Positions 11,602 to 23,383 of a stretch of 64,000 bases of DNA are shown here, piece after piece. The notes under the pieces were generated by a model that searched no databases, was not told the origin of the DNA, and was given only the letters and a program-made list of their open reading frames with translations. The stretch's first letter is position 1, and every line of letters starts with the position of its first letter. A program made the translations under genes and the position numbers. Source of the DNA: Dillenia suffruticosa (taxonomy: Eukaryota > Streptophyta > Magnoliopsida > Dilleniales > Dilleniaceae); contig JAVTVX010000012.1 of the NCBI GenBank assembly GCA_033439265.1, positions 17,184,501 through 17,248,500 on the forward strand, in the 5' to 3' direction.

Positions 11602-14600
11602 TACTGGCAAAATATGTTTTGATGATAAATAAAACTAAGTAAAACTAGGTTAATGGGAAGAAATTGAAATAAGTCTGAGAATAATTATAGGTATCTAAAT
11701 AACAAATTTGAATAAGTCAACTCACACATGAAGCAAGTCAACTTGCCAAGTTAAAACAAGCATTCTAAATAAAATAGAAAGATAGATAAGTCAACTCGAA
11801 TATGGATCAAATCAACTTACCAAGTGAAATAACTTCTTAAACTAAGAAAGAATGTTATTCAAGTCGACTCGAGTAGGAATCAAGTCGACTCGCTAAGAGT
11901 TATAAGCTTACTAAATTTAGACAGTAGAGTTAAGTCAACTTGAAGAACATTCTGTGAAAAAGATTAAAGTCGAGTCTAAGAACAAGTTGACCTGCCCAAA
12001 GTGTAAGTTGACCAATCCTATAAAGGCATTTGAGAAGTCATAAATTTAAAATCCTAACTATCAAAAGTTTAAATGCATAATGGCCAAAACAAAATTATGT
12101 CAACCTATATTAAGGTTGACTTGACCTAATATAGTCATGAGTCAACTTGCCACACCTATACTTAAAAATTTGTGGAAGACATGTTGACTCGGATGAAGGT
12201 AGGTCGCAAGGTACGAGGACACAAGCCATAACATGAGCCAGGACTTAAAGCTTGAGTCCAAGTCGACTTACACATGTTACAAGTCAACTTGCACATTCTA
12301 GACTTAGAAAACTTTAATAGAAGTCAGCCTTAATTTGACACAGGTAGAAGATATGTTAACTTACCCAAGTTCAAATCCCTTAAAACAAAGAAAGAGTAAA
12401 ACACAAGTTAACTTGATGAAACCACAAGTCAACTTGATGAGTACATTTTGATATTATTTTGATGTAAAAATGATTAATGTTTTAAGTGTTTTAAGTAGCT
12501 TAAATGTTATGTAAAAGAAAAACAACCAATCAACCAAGACAATTTGGAAAAAGAACAATTGCATAACACAAGTCTGCGCATTCAAAGTTCAAGTAGACTT
12601 GAAGAAGTCATAAGTGAACTCACTCAAGATCAAAGGAGTATAACTGATGAAATGTAAGGCTAATGAAGATAGAAGTTGATATGAAATAAGGATAAGTCAA
12701 CCTAATGAGATCACAAGTTGACCCAGAGATGAAAGACTTAAGGAGCAATGAAGTTAACAAAGAATTGAGTTATCTTGAAGCAACAATGAGTGAACTTGAA
12801 ATAACAACAAGTAAACTTGAAGCAACAATGAGTCACTTGAAGCAACAACCCAAAGAAGCAATGAGTCGACTTGAAATAATAAGACATCTACACAATGAGA
12901 TCTTCAAGTCTGCTCAACCTGAGGGGCAAACCAGTCAACTTACATACAACAATTTTGAGTTGACCTACATAAGCAACAAGTGAAAGTACTTAAAGTAGAA
13001 CACAGCACAAATCAACCTAACTAATGCATGGGTTGACCTATACAGGATTAAACATTATAGAACTCTGGCACAAGACACAAGCCAAATATAAGCCAGGACA
13101 CAAAACACAACCAAGAAACGAGCTAGACATGAGCCAAGACTCAAAGATTAAGTCATATACTAGACCAAGTCAACTTACACATGCTACAAGTTGACTAGCA
13201 CATTCAGGACGGAAAAATTCTTAGTAAGCCTAGGCTCAAGTTGACCTTGGCATTATACATAATTGACCTATACATGTATAGCATAGTGAAAAGTTCAAAG
13301 ACTATTTAGCACAAGTTGACCGGCATATAACGTAGACCTCACAAAATACTCTACTAGTCGACTATAGACATTAGCAAGTCGAATCGTATGAGCCAAAATG
13401 GAAAATACACTAAGACAGGTTGTACCAAGTTGACCTATCACAACAAGCCAATCAACCTACATTAAGCAGAACTTCACAGAGTATTACTCAAGTCGATCAG
13501 AGAAGCAAAGCAAGTCGACCCACATAAGCTATAAAGCAAAGATACCTAAGTACGATCGAGCACAAATCGACTTGAAGTCAACACAAGTTAACTTGCATAA
13601 GCAAAAAAGTGAAAACATTTGAGCAAAATACAACTCATGTCAACCTATCATCAAAGCTAGTCGACCTACATAAAAAATGAATTAAAAAATGCTTAAGTGT
13701 TAACAAATCCAAGTCGACTAGACGCATATACTAGTCGACTTGCACATGCAACAAAGGTAAAAATACTTAAGCAGAATAAAGACCTAATTGACCTAAAGAG
13801 ACCACAAGTCAACTTACATGAACCACAATGTGAAAATGTTTTACTAATAAGCAACCGTCGACCTGAAGAGAGTACAAGCTGACTTGCATTAGCAGCATAA
13901 CAAAAATATTCAAGTAGAATATAGCTCAAGTCAACCTGACATATATATAAAATCAACTTGCACTAGCCTTGGACACTATAGAATTCAAAAATCAATCGAC
14001 TTGAAGAAAGAAAGAGTCAACTCAATGTGAGTAATAACTAGTGATTCAAAAAATTTGTTTCAACATTAAATGAATTTCAACCATTTATAATGGCTATGTT
14101 TCTTTATTAAATGAAACTCAATGGCTATCTCTTCAAGAAACTTATAAATATAACACTCCATGAGAAGATAAGTAGTAATTAGAACATGTCTTTGAACATC
14201 GATGAGCATTATCTTCAACGAGCTTAATTTTCTGTGTTGTATTTTTCTTTCTGGGCTTAAATGACTTCTCTGAAGTCGAAACTTCATTGTACATCTTGTT
14301 TCACTTCCAAATCTTGTAAAGACCATAAGGAAAGTTTCCTCTGGTTTGGGTATTCAAAGTGTATTGAGTGAAACATGAGAGATTTAGGTTTACTAGTTCC
14401 TACAATAAACTAAGGGGAATGTTTGAGAAAAACACTTGTAAGGTCTCACTAGCACCTAGGCAAGCTAGTTATGTACTATTTAAAAATTAGTAGATTGAAA
14501 ATCCGATGCAGTCTGAGAGATTACATATACTGAGAAAGGTAAACCCACTATAAATCTCAAGTACACAATCTTTCTCTGTTTCTTCTCTCAATCTTTATTC

Positions 14601-14673
14601 AAAACTAAGAAAAATTCAAAAATCCTGAGAACAACATATTCACCCCTCTAGGTTGTTCATTGTTGTTTCTTTA
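11602..14673 (+). repeat. SIRE-1 5' LTR with CAAGTCGACTTG palindromes
   Basis: It starts TACTGGCAAAATATG, the decayed form of TGTTGGCAAAATATG at 30395, and is alignable with the 3' LTR pieces. It is filled with degenerate copies of the palindrome CAAGTCGACTTG, mostly as CAAGTCAACTTG or CAAGTTGACTTG. Such clustered LTR palindromes are typical of Sireviruses. Short open frames here reflect the repeats. The right border is set by the primer-binding-like site and is uncertain by a few bases. Confidence 0.85.
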
Positions 14674-14674
14674 A

Positions 14675-14688
14675 TTTGTATCAGAGTG
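14675..14688 (+). promoter_or_regulatory. SIRE-1 primer-binding site
   Basis: TTTGTATCAGAGTG lies just after the 5' LTR and is one or two changes from the TGGTATCAGAGC complement of initiator methionine tRNA, which plant copia elements use as primer. Confidence 0.7.
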
Positions 14689-14723
14689 GGTCTTCATAAC
14701 AGCTTTAGAAGTAAAGATCAACA

Positions 14724-15561
14724 ATGGTATTTAACGAAAATAGTGTTTTATTCGAAGCTTGCTTAACAAACAAAACACTCTTCTTCAATAGGAATAACTA
14801 TAGCTATTGGAAGGAGAGGATAAGAAACTTCATCATAACACAAGATGAAACGACATTGGAAATCATAAAAGAGGGAATCAAATTCCTAATAGAGGACATC
14901 GATGGAGTTAGAATCGTAGTGAAGATAAAGAATATGATTGTAGAAGAAAAGAGAGTATCGAGAAAATTGCAAGGCAATCAATCTATTTCATCTCAACTTA
15001 AGCTTAAATGAATATAATAGTCTCTTTGTGCATAATTGCTAAAGAAATTTGGGAGAGATTAGAGGCAACATATGAAGGGACAAATCAAGAGCAAGCCAAT
15101 CTATGTTTCATGGCATTCAAGGAAGAACAAGATGGGGTAAATTCTCTTACTCCTTTTATTGCTCTAACAATGAATTTTCTATAACTGAAATACATGCAGC
15201 TTTAATGGAATCTATTAAAGATCTTAAGACAATGAGCCATAAAATTTCTTCATTAAAGAAGTTAATGGCTGAAATAGAAGAGAGAAATCAATTAAGAATA
15301 GAAAATGAGAAGTTAAAGAAAGAAAATGATACATTTAAAGAAGAAAACAATAATTTGCATGCTAAAATTGAAAAGAAATAAATAAACTGAAAAGATAAAT
15401 AAATTGCAAGTTGAAATCGAAAATAAAAAGAATGAAAAAGTAAATATATGCAATGAAAAGAATAAAAATGATAAAGAACATTTAGTAAATGACCTGGAAC
15501 ATTAGAAGAAGAAGAAGAAGAAGAAGAAGGAATTGAACTCTTTATTGTTCAAATTTCTCAA

Positions 15562-15598
<37 letters not shown>

Positions 15599-15880
15599 TG
15601 ATTTAATACTAGGAACTCAAAGAGCAGTGTTTGACAATACTAAATTAGGATATAATCTTATTAAAACTCAAAAGAAATTGTATAGTTTCTTTGTGTTTAG
15701 TTCTAAGAATCCTAAAACAGAAACCAGGTATCATCACTGCATGAAATTTGGGTATAGTGTACATCATTGTAAACTTAGGAAGCACACTAATAATAAAACT
15801 AAAAGACCAACAACTTATTTTAAATACACTTACTGTTTTAAGAATTTTCATAATATAAATAAATGCTAGTATAGGAATAA
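14724..15880 (+). pseudogene. gag: SIRE-1 gag remnant
   Basis: The start at 14724 opens a 95-residue frame with FFNRNNYSYWKERIRNFI, the conserved Gag entry region. After a stop, IWERLEATYEGTNQEQA (about 15045-15095) continues the Gag core. Then comes a coiled coil rich in Lys, Glu and Asn (15190-15540). A 32-base run of A at 15565-15596 interrupts it. A C-terminal part (about 15620-15870) with LGYNLIKTQKKLY carries a zinc-knuckle relic CMKFGYSVHHC whose first cysteine is lost. Several frameshifts separate the pieces. Confidence 0.8.
15565..15596 (+). repeat. A(32) homopolymer in gag coiled coil
   Basis: A run of 32 adenines sits within the Lys/Glu-rich coding stretch. It probably grew by slippage from AAG/AAA lysine codons. 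A GAAGAAGAAG run lies just before it at about 15508-15530. Confidence 0.85.
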
Positions 15881-17216
15881 TCATTGGCTAAAATAAAACT
15901 CTATTAGATTCCAAAGGCTTTAATCAACACCAATAATGTCAGATCTAAGAAAGTTTGAGTACTAAAGGGAAAAACTTAGTTGAATCTCTATACAGACATG
16001 TTTTAAGGTTACAGTTACTAGGAACACTTTGTTTCTAGATAGTGGGTGCTCTATACACATGATGGGAGACACCACAAAATTTAGAAGTCTGCAAGAGAAA
16101 AAAAAAAGAGATAAGATTAACTTTGGAGACAACTCGAAGGAAAGGATCATCAACATAAGAAGATAGATAAATTCTCTACCCAAATTGAACATATTTTACT
16201 AGTTAAAGAATTAAAGCATAATTTACTAAATATTAGCTAATTGTGTTATAGGGGTTACACTGTTATGTTTGATTGTGATTACTATAAAATAATCAATAAA
16301 CAAACAAATGAAGTAAAATTCATAGGATCTAGGTAAGGGAATATCTATGTAAGATGCAAAGTATAAGGAGAACACTCTATGGATTTGTTGGGTATATTTG
16401 GGTAATCTTCTTAGCCAAGTAGGATGAAGCTAGCAATACACTCATTGAACATAATTCAAAATAAAAAATGGCTGCACACTCTTTAGGATAAGAAGTGACC
16501 ACATGAAAGAATTTGAACAATAGATCATATCATAGTTTTTCAGCCATAGTAGTCTCCACAAGAGAATGGTGCTGTCGAAAAGAAGAATAGAATTTTAGAA
16601 GATATGGTTACAACAATGATATGAGAAAATATCTTAACTAAATTTTTCTAGACTAAAGCTGTCAATACAACATGTTACATATAGAATATAGTTTTAATTA
16701 GGCCAATCCAAAGTAAACACCCTATAAGAAAACCTAATATAATTGATGAGTGTAAATGCTTTGCTTTAAATAATTAAAAGGACTCCGTAGGAAAATTTGA
16801 GGCTAATAGTGATCGAGACATTTTTTATGATATTCAACCTCTAGCAAAACTTATAGACTATAATAAAAGAACCAGGACAATAAAGGAATCAATTTATGTT
16901 GAATTTGATGAAAGTGAGGCTTCTAACAAGAAACATATATGTTTTGATAATGAAAATGTACATAAACTAATAGATGAAAATGCTGAGAATAAAACAAAAG
17001 AACAGGATTTATAAAACAATTTAAAAAATCAAGAGTCAGATGAAAAAGAAAAAAGCAAAAATGTTGAATATAGACAAGTTAAATTCACAGCTTCAACAAA
17101 AAGTCTAAATGAGGAAAATTTCATAGGAAAGCTAGGTTGTGGAGTATTGACTAGGTTTGCAATCTAAGACGAATGCGAATATGTAGCCTTAATTTCACAG
17201 ATAGAGTCCAAAATAC
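15881..17216 (+). pseudogene. pol: SIRE-1 protease-integrase remnant, RT missing
   Basis: The protease active site is readable as LFLDSGCSIHMMGD (Asp-Ser-Gly at 16038-16046). VKELKHNLLNIS follows at about 16202-16236. The integrase core shows KNGCTLFRIRSDHMKEFE (about 16468-16520), with the second catalytic Asp in RSDH, and a broken NGAVEKKN-like stretch near 16566 carrying the third acidic residue. The linker to RT, with KLGCGVLTRFAI and ECEYVALISQIES, is present to about 17216. The coding sequence then jumps to the post-RNase H region, so RT and RNase H are deleted. Confidence 0.8.
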
Positions 17217-17851
17217 AGATGAAGCTTTAATCCTTCAAAACTAATTTCTGTCAACAAAACATAAAACATGGAAGATTAATAAATTGAGAGTTTTTTAAGA
17301 GATTAGATTCCCTATAGTGATTATTTGAATAAAATGCACATAAGTAGCATTTTTCATCTCAATAACACATGTTATGAAAGATTGGTTAGGTTTGATTACC
17401 AAGAGGTGATTTAGAATGAGAGTTCCTAGATGAAAATTGGAACGCATAGTTGCACATGTGCATTTAAGAGCCTTATTGGCGGCTTAGAAATCTTTGTTTC
17501 ACCTAAACTATTATGTAAAATAAATCAGTAAATTAGTTAACACATGATAATGTGAAGAGTACATGAGCTCTGACCTGTTAGAAAATTGTAGGGTAGTATT
17601 CAAAACCCCTAATGTGTTAAATGAAATCACAAATCTCACTGCCCTAGATATGCATGAAAGACTGCTACTCTTCATAGTGTCACATACATTAAGACTTAGA
17701 GGAGAAAATCATACTAGTATAACTAGATAGGATTTTTGGCTTCTGACATGCATAATGGAGAAAAGAAACATAGACCTTCATTTCATTGTTTTATACCATA
17801 TGATTACCATCACCAAGGCTAAAAGAGGAAACATACCTTATCCTTCATTGA
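17217..17851 (+). pseudogene. SIRE-1 accessory (envelope-like) region, first part
   Basis: Pieces such as HGRLIN and EFFKRLDSL near 17270-17315, CAFKSLIGGLEIFVSPK near 17460-17510 and a tract with FWLLTCIMEKRNIDLHF near 17730-17785 resemble the plant transposon-protein region found after pol in Sireviruses and sometimes called envelope-like. The function is unknown. It is cut by the chromovirus insertion, and the tail continues at 29478. Confidence 0.55.
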
Positions 17852-17856
17852 TTATC

Positions 17857-20643
17857 AGTCACGCCCTGATCCATGATCCAAAGGTCATGGATAGTCACCT
17901 ATTACCTTAGACACTAGCCCAACCCCACCACGTATTCTCAAGGTAACGCAAAGCTAATATAATTTCAGTTACAAATATTTTATTAGTATTTAAAATATAA
18001 AAGTCCTCAAATATATATATATACTACAAATGAAAGTTGTTTTGTTTCATACAGTCATTCTAACATGATCAACTAATGTCCCCAAAGATACAGCGGAAGT
18101 TTCATACTGTGATACGTCTCTAACAATAGTCTCTGGAATTTGCGTATGTCAATGTCTATCAACGTATCCCTCTAAATACTATCTCTGTAAAATTTAAGGG
18201 AGTGAGGAGTGAGTAAAATTATTTACTTAGTGAATGAATAATCGTAACATATAGTTAATAAGTGGTGTGAGGAGGAGTGAGTGAGTAAAACCATATATAT
18301 ATATATACTTTATACCATATTTCAAGTATGTATGACAATTTAAAACACATGTCTCTAATATCATCATCTATAAAACATATGCATCCAATCTCATGTCATA
18401 AATCATAGAGTTATGTCAAAACAAGCTCTCGGCAAGGGTCCACCTCGACCAATGTCGAGCTACCAAGAGTTTTTTTTGTATGTTAGTGAAAAACAACCCC
18501 AAAACCTTGGCATTGGCGTCGGGCCTCCCCAAGTGCTATACTAAAACGTCATTCAGTCCTCCCTTTTCAGTTTAACCTGGCTAGTCCGAAATATAGTATC
18601 ATATACATGCCACCTAATCATGTGGAGTGTCTGAGTCTCAAGGCATCACAAATGTGCGACAATCTATATAATGAGACGAGTATGCAATAGCATACGAGGC
18701 GAGTTTGTGCGAGACAACGCTTATCATATCATAGTTTCATGTCTATAAGTACTATCCCCGATCTATGATCAAGGGGATTCAGATACTAATACCCGAGTAC
18801 CTAGTCTGGCATCAAAATTATCAATAAACCAACCGTATCATACATGTCGAGAAAAATCATGAAAATCCAATATAGTATATTATAGCATAATCATCAAATT
18901 ACATTTCATGATTTAAAATATGACACATATTTTTAATCAAAATTCATGGATGCATATTAAAAAAAATTGGGATACTCCATTTGTCACAAAATCGTTACCA
19001 AATCATTTAACAAGCTATTTCACAATTATTTCATAAACTCATGTTTTGAAAACGATAGAATATGGTTTTACTTATTAACTATATGGTAAAAGTAAAAACC
19101 CACTCACTTGTACGGGAATGGTACACCACTCCTCTAAAATCTCGATCCTTAACTGAGTCGCCCCTCAAATATAGTATAGTCGTCTATTCCTAAGACACCA
19201 GCATATATATATATGTCAATCCCCTTATTTCTTTTAATAAAATTTCGGATTTTCAAATTCTACTCCTGCGCAATCTTAGGAAAAATATCATAACTTTCAG
19301 CATACTACTCTGATTCAAGTGAATTTTAACTCATTTTAAAGATAAGACCGAGAGCTAAAACTTTGATATTTTAAGTTTCACAAACTTTTGTACAAAAAAT
19401 ATTTTAAAAATTTATACAACATACCTGCCATGCACAGAGGATAAAAAACAGAATATGCCATTTTGTTGTAGAAATCACTATAAATCACATTCTTAATGGA
19501 ATTTTCATGTCATGGATTATTTTAAAGCTTAGGGAGTCTAGTTTATTCAGGAACATACGGTTTAAAATTTCAAGTCCTACACAATGAGATATCATGGCAA
19601 GACTACACATTGATCAAATCTAAAACAATCATATTTAGCATACCAATACATGCATTTAATTTCACTATTTGTAAAGACTTCAATTTTGAGTATTTTATCT
19701 TCCTTTGTATGGTTCTTTGCTAACTAATACCCATCACCTTGATCTTGATTTTTTTGAAACCTTGATCATCTTAGCACCATAGTAACATAATTCGTCAAAT
19801 ATCAATTTCTACAAAATCCTTATACTATCTCAATTAACTAGAGATATAGAGTCAATGATATTCTTATCTCTTTTACTTGTGTTTCTTCTCCAATGCTCCA
19901 AGAATTCCACTTGAACATTCAGCAATCCCTCTTTCCTTACTAAAATTTTCGTCCAAGTGAGGTGAATACAAGAGAAAGTGGTTGGTTTTGGTATTTTTAT
20001 ACACCAAATCAAACGATCTTGACTCTTGATTTATTTTGCATGAAAGATCTTTACTCTACACTCATTCTAAGTCTTTCTTCCATACAAGATTGCTTACAAG
20101 CTACCTTCATGCACCTCCTTCATGTCAAATTCGGTCATGATGAATTTAAGTACAAAGAAAGAGTTTTTGACCAACCAATGATAATTCATAAAAGAAATTT
20201 TCAACCAATGAGGTTTCTCTTTGGTGGAATGAGCTTAGGTGGCCACTATATGTGCTCTTGGCCAATGGTTGATCCCCAATTGTCATTCAATGGTTGGTTT
20301 TACAACCTAGCCCCTCAAGTTCTCATATTTGCACTTTAGTTCCTAAATTTTCCAAACTTGTAAATTCGACCCTATGAGATTTTCTTTTTAAAAAAATTTT
20401 CAAATCCGCTTCTTTATACTTATACTTAAGTGTTTTGGGTTTTGGCTTTCGTTAGCCATTTTCAATGATTTTATGGCTTGTCAGCACTTTTCGGAAAACT
20501 TTTCGGCTTATGGATGGAATTTTCGGTTTAAGTGATTTTAAGGGCAAAGTTTTAGAAATTTCAAATCATGTATCTCAAATGGGTGCAGTATCATATATAT
20601 GAACATGAGGAGAGTACATTATCTACCAAGAGTCGGTGATATA
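17857..20643 (-). repeat. Chromovirus 3' LTR
   Basis: It is 2,787 bp and closely similar along its length to 26424-29472 but shorter, mainly because it holds one composite copy of a ~181-bp unit that is triplicated in the other LTR. Its sense-strand start is decayed (TATATCACCGACTC instead of TGTAACACCGACTC). A degenerate purine run sits just outside it at about 20648-20665 on the minus strand. Confidence 0.9.
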
Positions 20644-20680
20644 TTTTCTAACCCCTTAAAATAAAGTTTCGTCTTTAAAA

Positions 20681-23383
20681 CTATATATCGAAAAACTCGG
20701 GGTACTGTCTCCTCATAGCATCCTCTGGTTCCCAAGTCTGCTCCCCGATTTGGTCACTCTCCACAAAACTCAGACCAAGGGTATCTCTTTGCTTCTCTGC
20801 TTCTTGCTCTGCCTATCAAGTATAGCCACTGGCTGAATAGTAAAGCTCAGGTTGTCTCTTAACTCCATTGGTGGAGGTTCTAACACATGAGAAGGATCTG
20901 GTAGATATTTCCTTAACACGGAGACATGGAATACGTTGTGAATATGTGCAAGGTCAGCTAGCAGATCTAATTTGTAAGCTATATTTCCTATCCTTTTTAG
21001 GATTTGGAATGGTCCAATGTATCTAGGGTTGAGTTTCCCTTGCTGTTTGTATCGTATCACTCCCCTCTAGGGAGATCCTGTAAAAAGACCATGTTTCCTT
21101 CCTCGAACTCAAGAGGTCTCCGCCGCCTATCAGCATAACTATTCTGTCTATCCTAGGCAGCCTTCATCCGAGCACGAATAACCTTCACCTTCTCTCGAGT
21201 CTCCTCAATCAGCTCAACACTGTTGAATTGTCTTTCACCAACTTCACTCCAACACAAGGGTGTTCGGCACTTCCTTCCGTATAAGGCTTCGATGGCAGCA
21301 TCCCGATACCGGACTGGTAGCTGTTATTGTAGGTAAACTCAACCAAAGGGAGATGTTGGTCCCAACTACCCCTGAAATCCATGACACATGCTCTCAACAT
21401 ATCCTCTAATGTCTGGATGGTCCTCTTAGACTGACCATATGTCTGTGGACGAAAAGCAATGCTAAACTGCAATTTAGTACACATGCCTTCCTATAGCTTT
21501 GGCCAAAATCAAGAAGTAAATTGGGGATCTCTGTCAGATACAATCAACACAGGAACCCCGTAGAGTCGGACTATCTGACTAATATATATGCGAGTCAAAT
21601 CCTCCGGTGGATAGCTGCTAAGAGTGGGCAGAAATTATGCGGACTTGGTAAGTTTGTCAACAATCACCCAGATAGTATCATGTCGTGCCAAAGTCTGCGG
21701 AAGTCCCACAACAAAATCCATCGTAACGTGTTTCCACTTCCACTCAGGAATGGGAAGGAGCTGTAGTGTACCAGCGGGCTACTAATGCTCGGCCTTCACC
21801 TACTTGTAGACCAAATATTTGGCTACATATTTAGCGACCCCCCATTTCATCTTGACCTACCAATAACTTTCTTTGATAGTCCGATACATCTTGGTACTAC
21901 CTTCCTGCATTGCATAGGCAGAAGAGTGGGCCTCCTCAAGTATAGCTCTCCAAAGATCACTATCAGCGGGAACGTAGACCCGTTCCCCGAATACGAAGAG
22001 TCCATCCTTCCAAACTCTAAAATCCCTACCATCTCCCCTGCGGATTTTCTCAATAATACCCTGGAGTTCCTCATCTGAACCCTGGAGCTCCCGAATATGA
22101 TCAAACAGAGTTGGCCTCACCTCGAATCTAGCTAGAAGTGTACCATACTCATCATTGGCCAAACTGACTCCCAATGAGTGGAGTCCCATGAGACAAGAGA
22201 TATAGGCACTCTCAAAAGATGAGGAATATGATAACTTATAGCTCAGAGCATTCGCAACTACGTTTGCCTTACTAGGATGATAGTCTATGACAAGGTCATA
22301 ATCCTTGAGAAGTTCCAACCATCTCCTCTGTTTTAAGTTGAGCTCCTTCTACGTGAATAAGTACTTCAGGTTCTTATGATCCGTGTACACTCGGTATATT
22401 ACCCTATAGAGATAATATCGCCATATCTTCAATGCAAAGACTATGGCTGCCAACTTGAGATTGTGGATCGGATAGTTCAACTCATGCTTTTCAACTATTT
22501 AGAGGTGTATACAATAACTTGATCGTCCTACATCAGTACACAGCCCAAACCCTGCCGGCTAACATCACTGAACACTACATACTCTTAGCCACTAGTGGGG
22601 AGGGCTAGAATCAGTATCGATATCAACTGTTGTTTGAGCTCCCGAAAACTCACCTCACAATGGTCATCCCAAATACACTTGACGTCCTTATGAGTCAAGT
22701 TAGTCAATAGAGATGCAATTCTAGAGAATCCCTCTATAAATTCCGATAGTATCCTACCAGTCTAAGGAAACTCTTGACTTCAGTAACTATTTACGACTGC
22801 TCCCACTTTATGATGGCCTCAACCTTCTGTAGATCAACAAAAATACCCTCCGCAGAAACAACATGCCCCGAGAACCCGATCTATTTGAGCCAAAACTCAC
22901 ACTTAGAGTACTTGACATATAACTCCTTCTTGCGGAGTGTCTGCAATACAGCACGCAGGTGTTGGGAGTTCTCCACATCACTCCGTGAGTAGACAAGTAT
23001 CTTATCTATGAATACTATGACAAATCGGTCAAAAAAATCATGGATACCTGGTTCATCAAGTCCATGAACGCAGCTGGAGTATTCGTCAACCCAAACGACA
23101 TGACCAGAAATTTAAAGTGGCCATATCAAGTATGGAAAGCGGTCTTGGGCACGTCCTGGTCCTTGATCCGTAACTGATGATACCCAAATCTAAGGTCAAT
23201 CTTTGAGAAAACTTAGGTACCCTTAAATCGATCAAATAAATTATCAATACATGGTAGCGGGTACGATTCTTGTCGGTCACTCTGTTTAATTGACGGTAAT
23301 CTATGCAGAGTTTGAAAGAGCCATCTTTCTTCTTTACAAATGTACCGGATCACCCAAAGGCGAAGTGATTGGTCGAATAAACT
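20681..23383 (-). pseudogene. pol: Chromovirus pol remnant: RT, RNase H, integrase, chromodomain
   Basis: From right to left, RT begins within the RxLN-type region (about 23290) and has [17 protein letters not shown] near 23080-23130. Its catalytic YIDD box reads FIDK (23001-23012), so the second aspartate pair is destroyed. RNase H ends with [14 protein letters not shown] (about 22270). The integrase zinc region and core follow, with VTMDFVVGLP and VSDRDPQF. In the catalytic Glu context, GQSKRTIQTLED (about 21400-21435) has Lys in place of Glu. A GPY/F domain (YIGPFQILKR) and a chromodomain ending TWEPEDAMRRQYPEFF close the protein at 20681. Many stops interrupt it. Confidence 0.9.

Noticed and set aside
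12700-13960. CRISPR-like array of regularly recurring CAAGTCGACTTG words
   Set aside because: Spacing is irregular, the repeats are short degenerate palindromes and the context is a plant retrotransposon LTR.
19830-20339. Open frames that recur in both chromovirus LTRs (also 28686-29186)
   Set aside because: They are shared because the two LTRs were identical at insertion. No domain is recognised, and the longer frames run antisense to the element.
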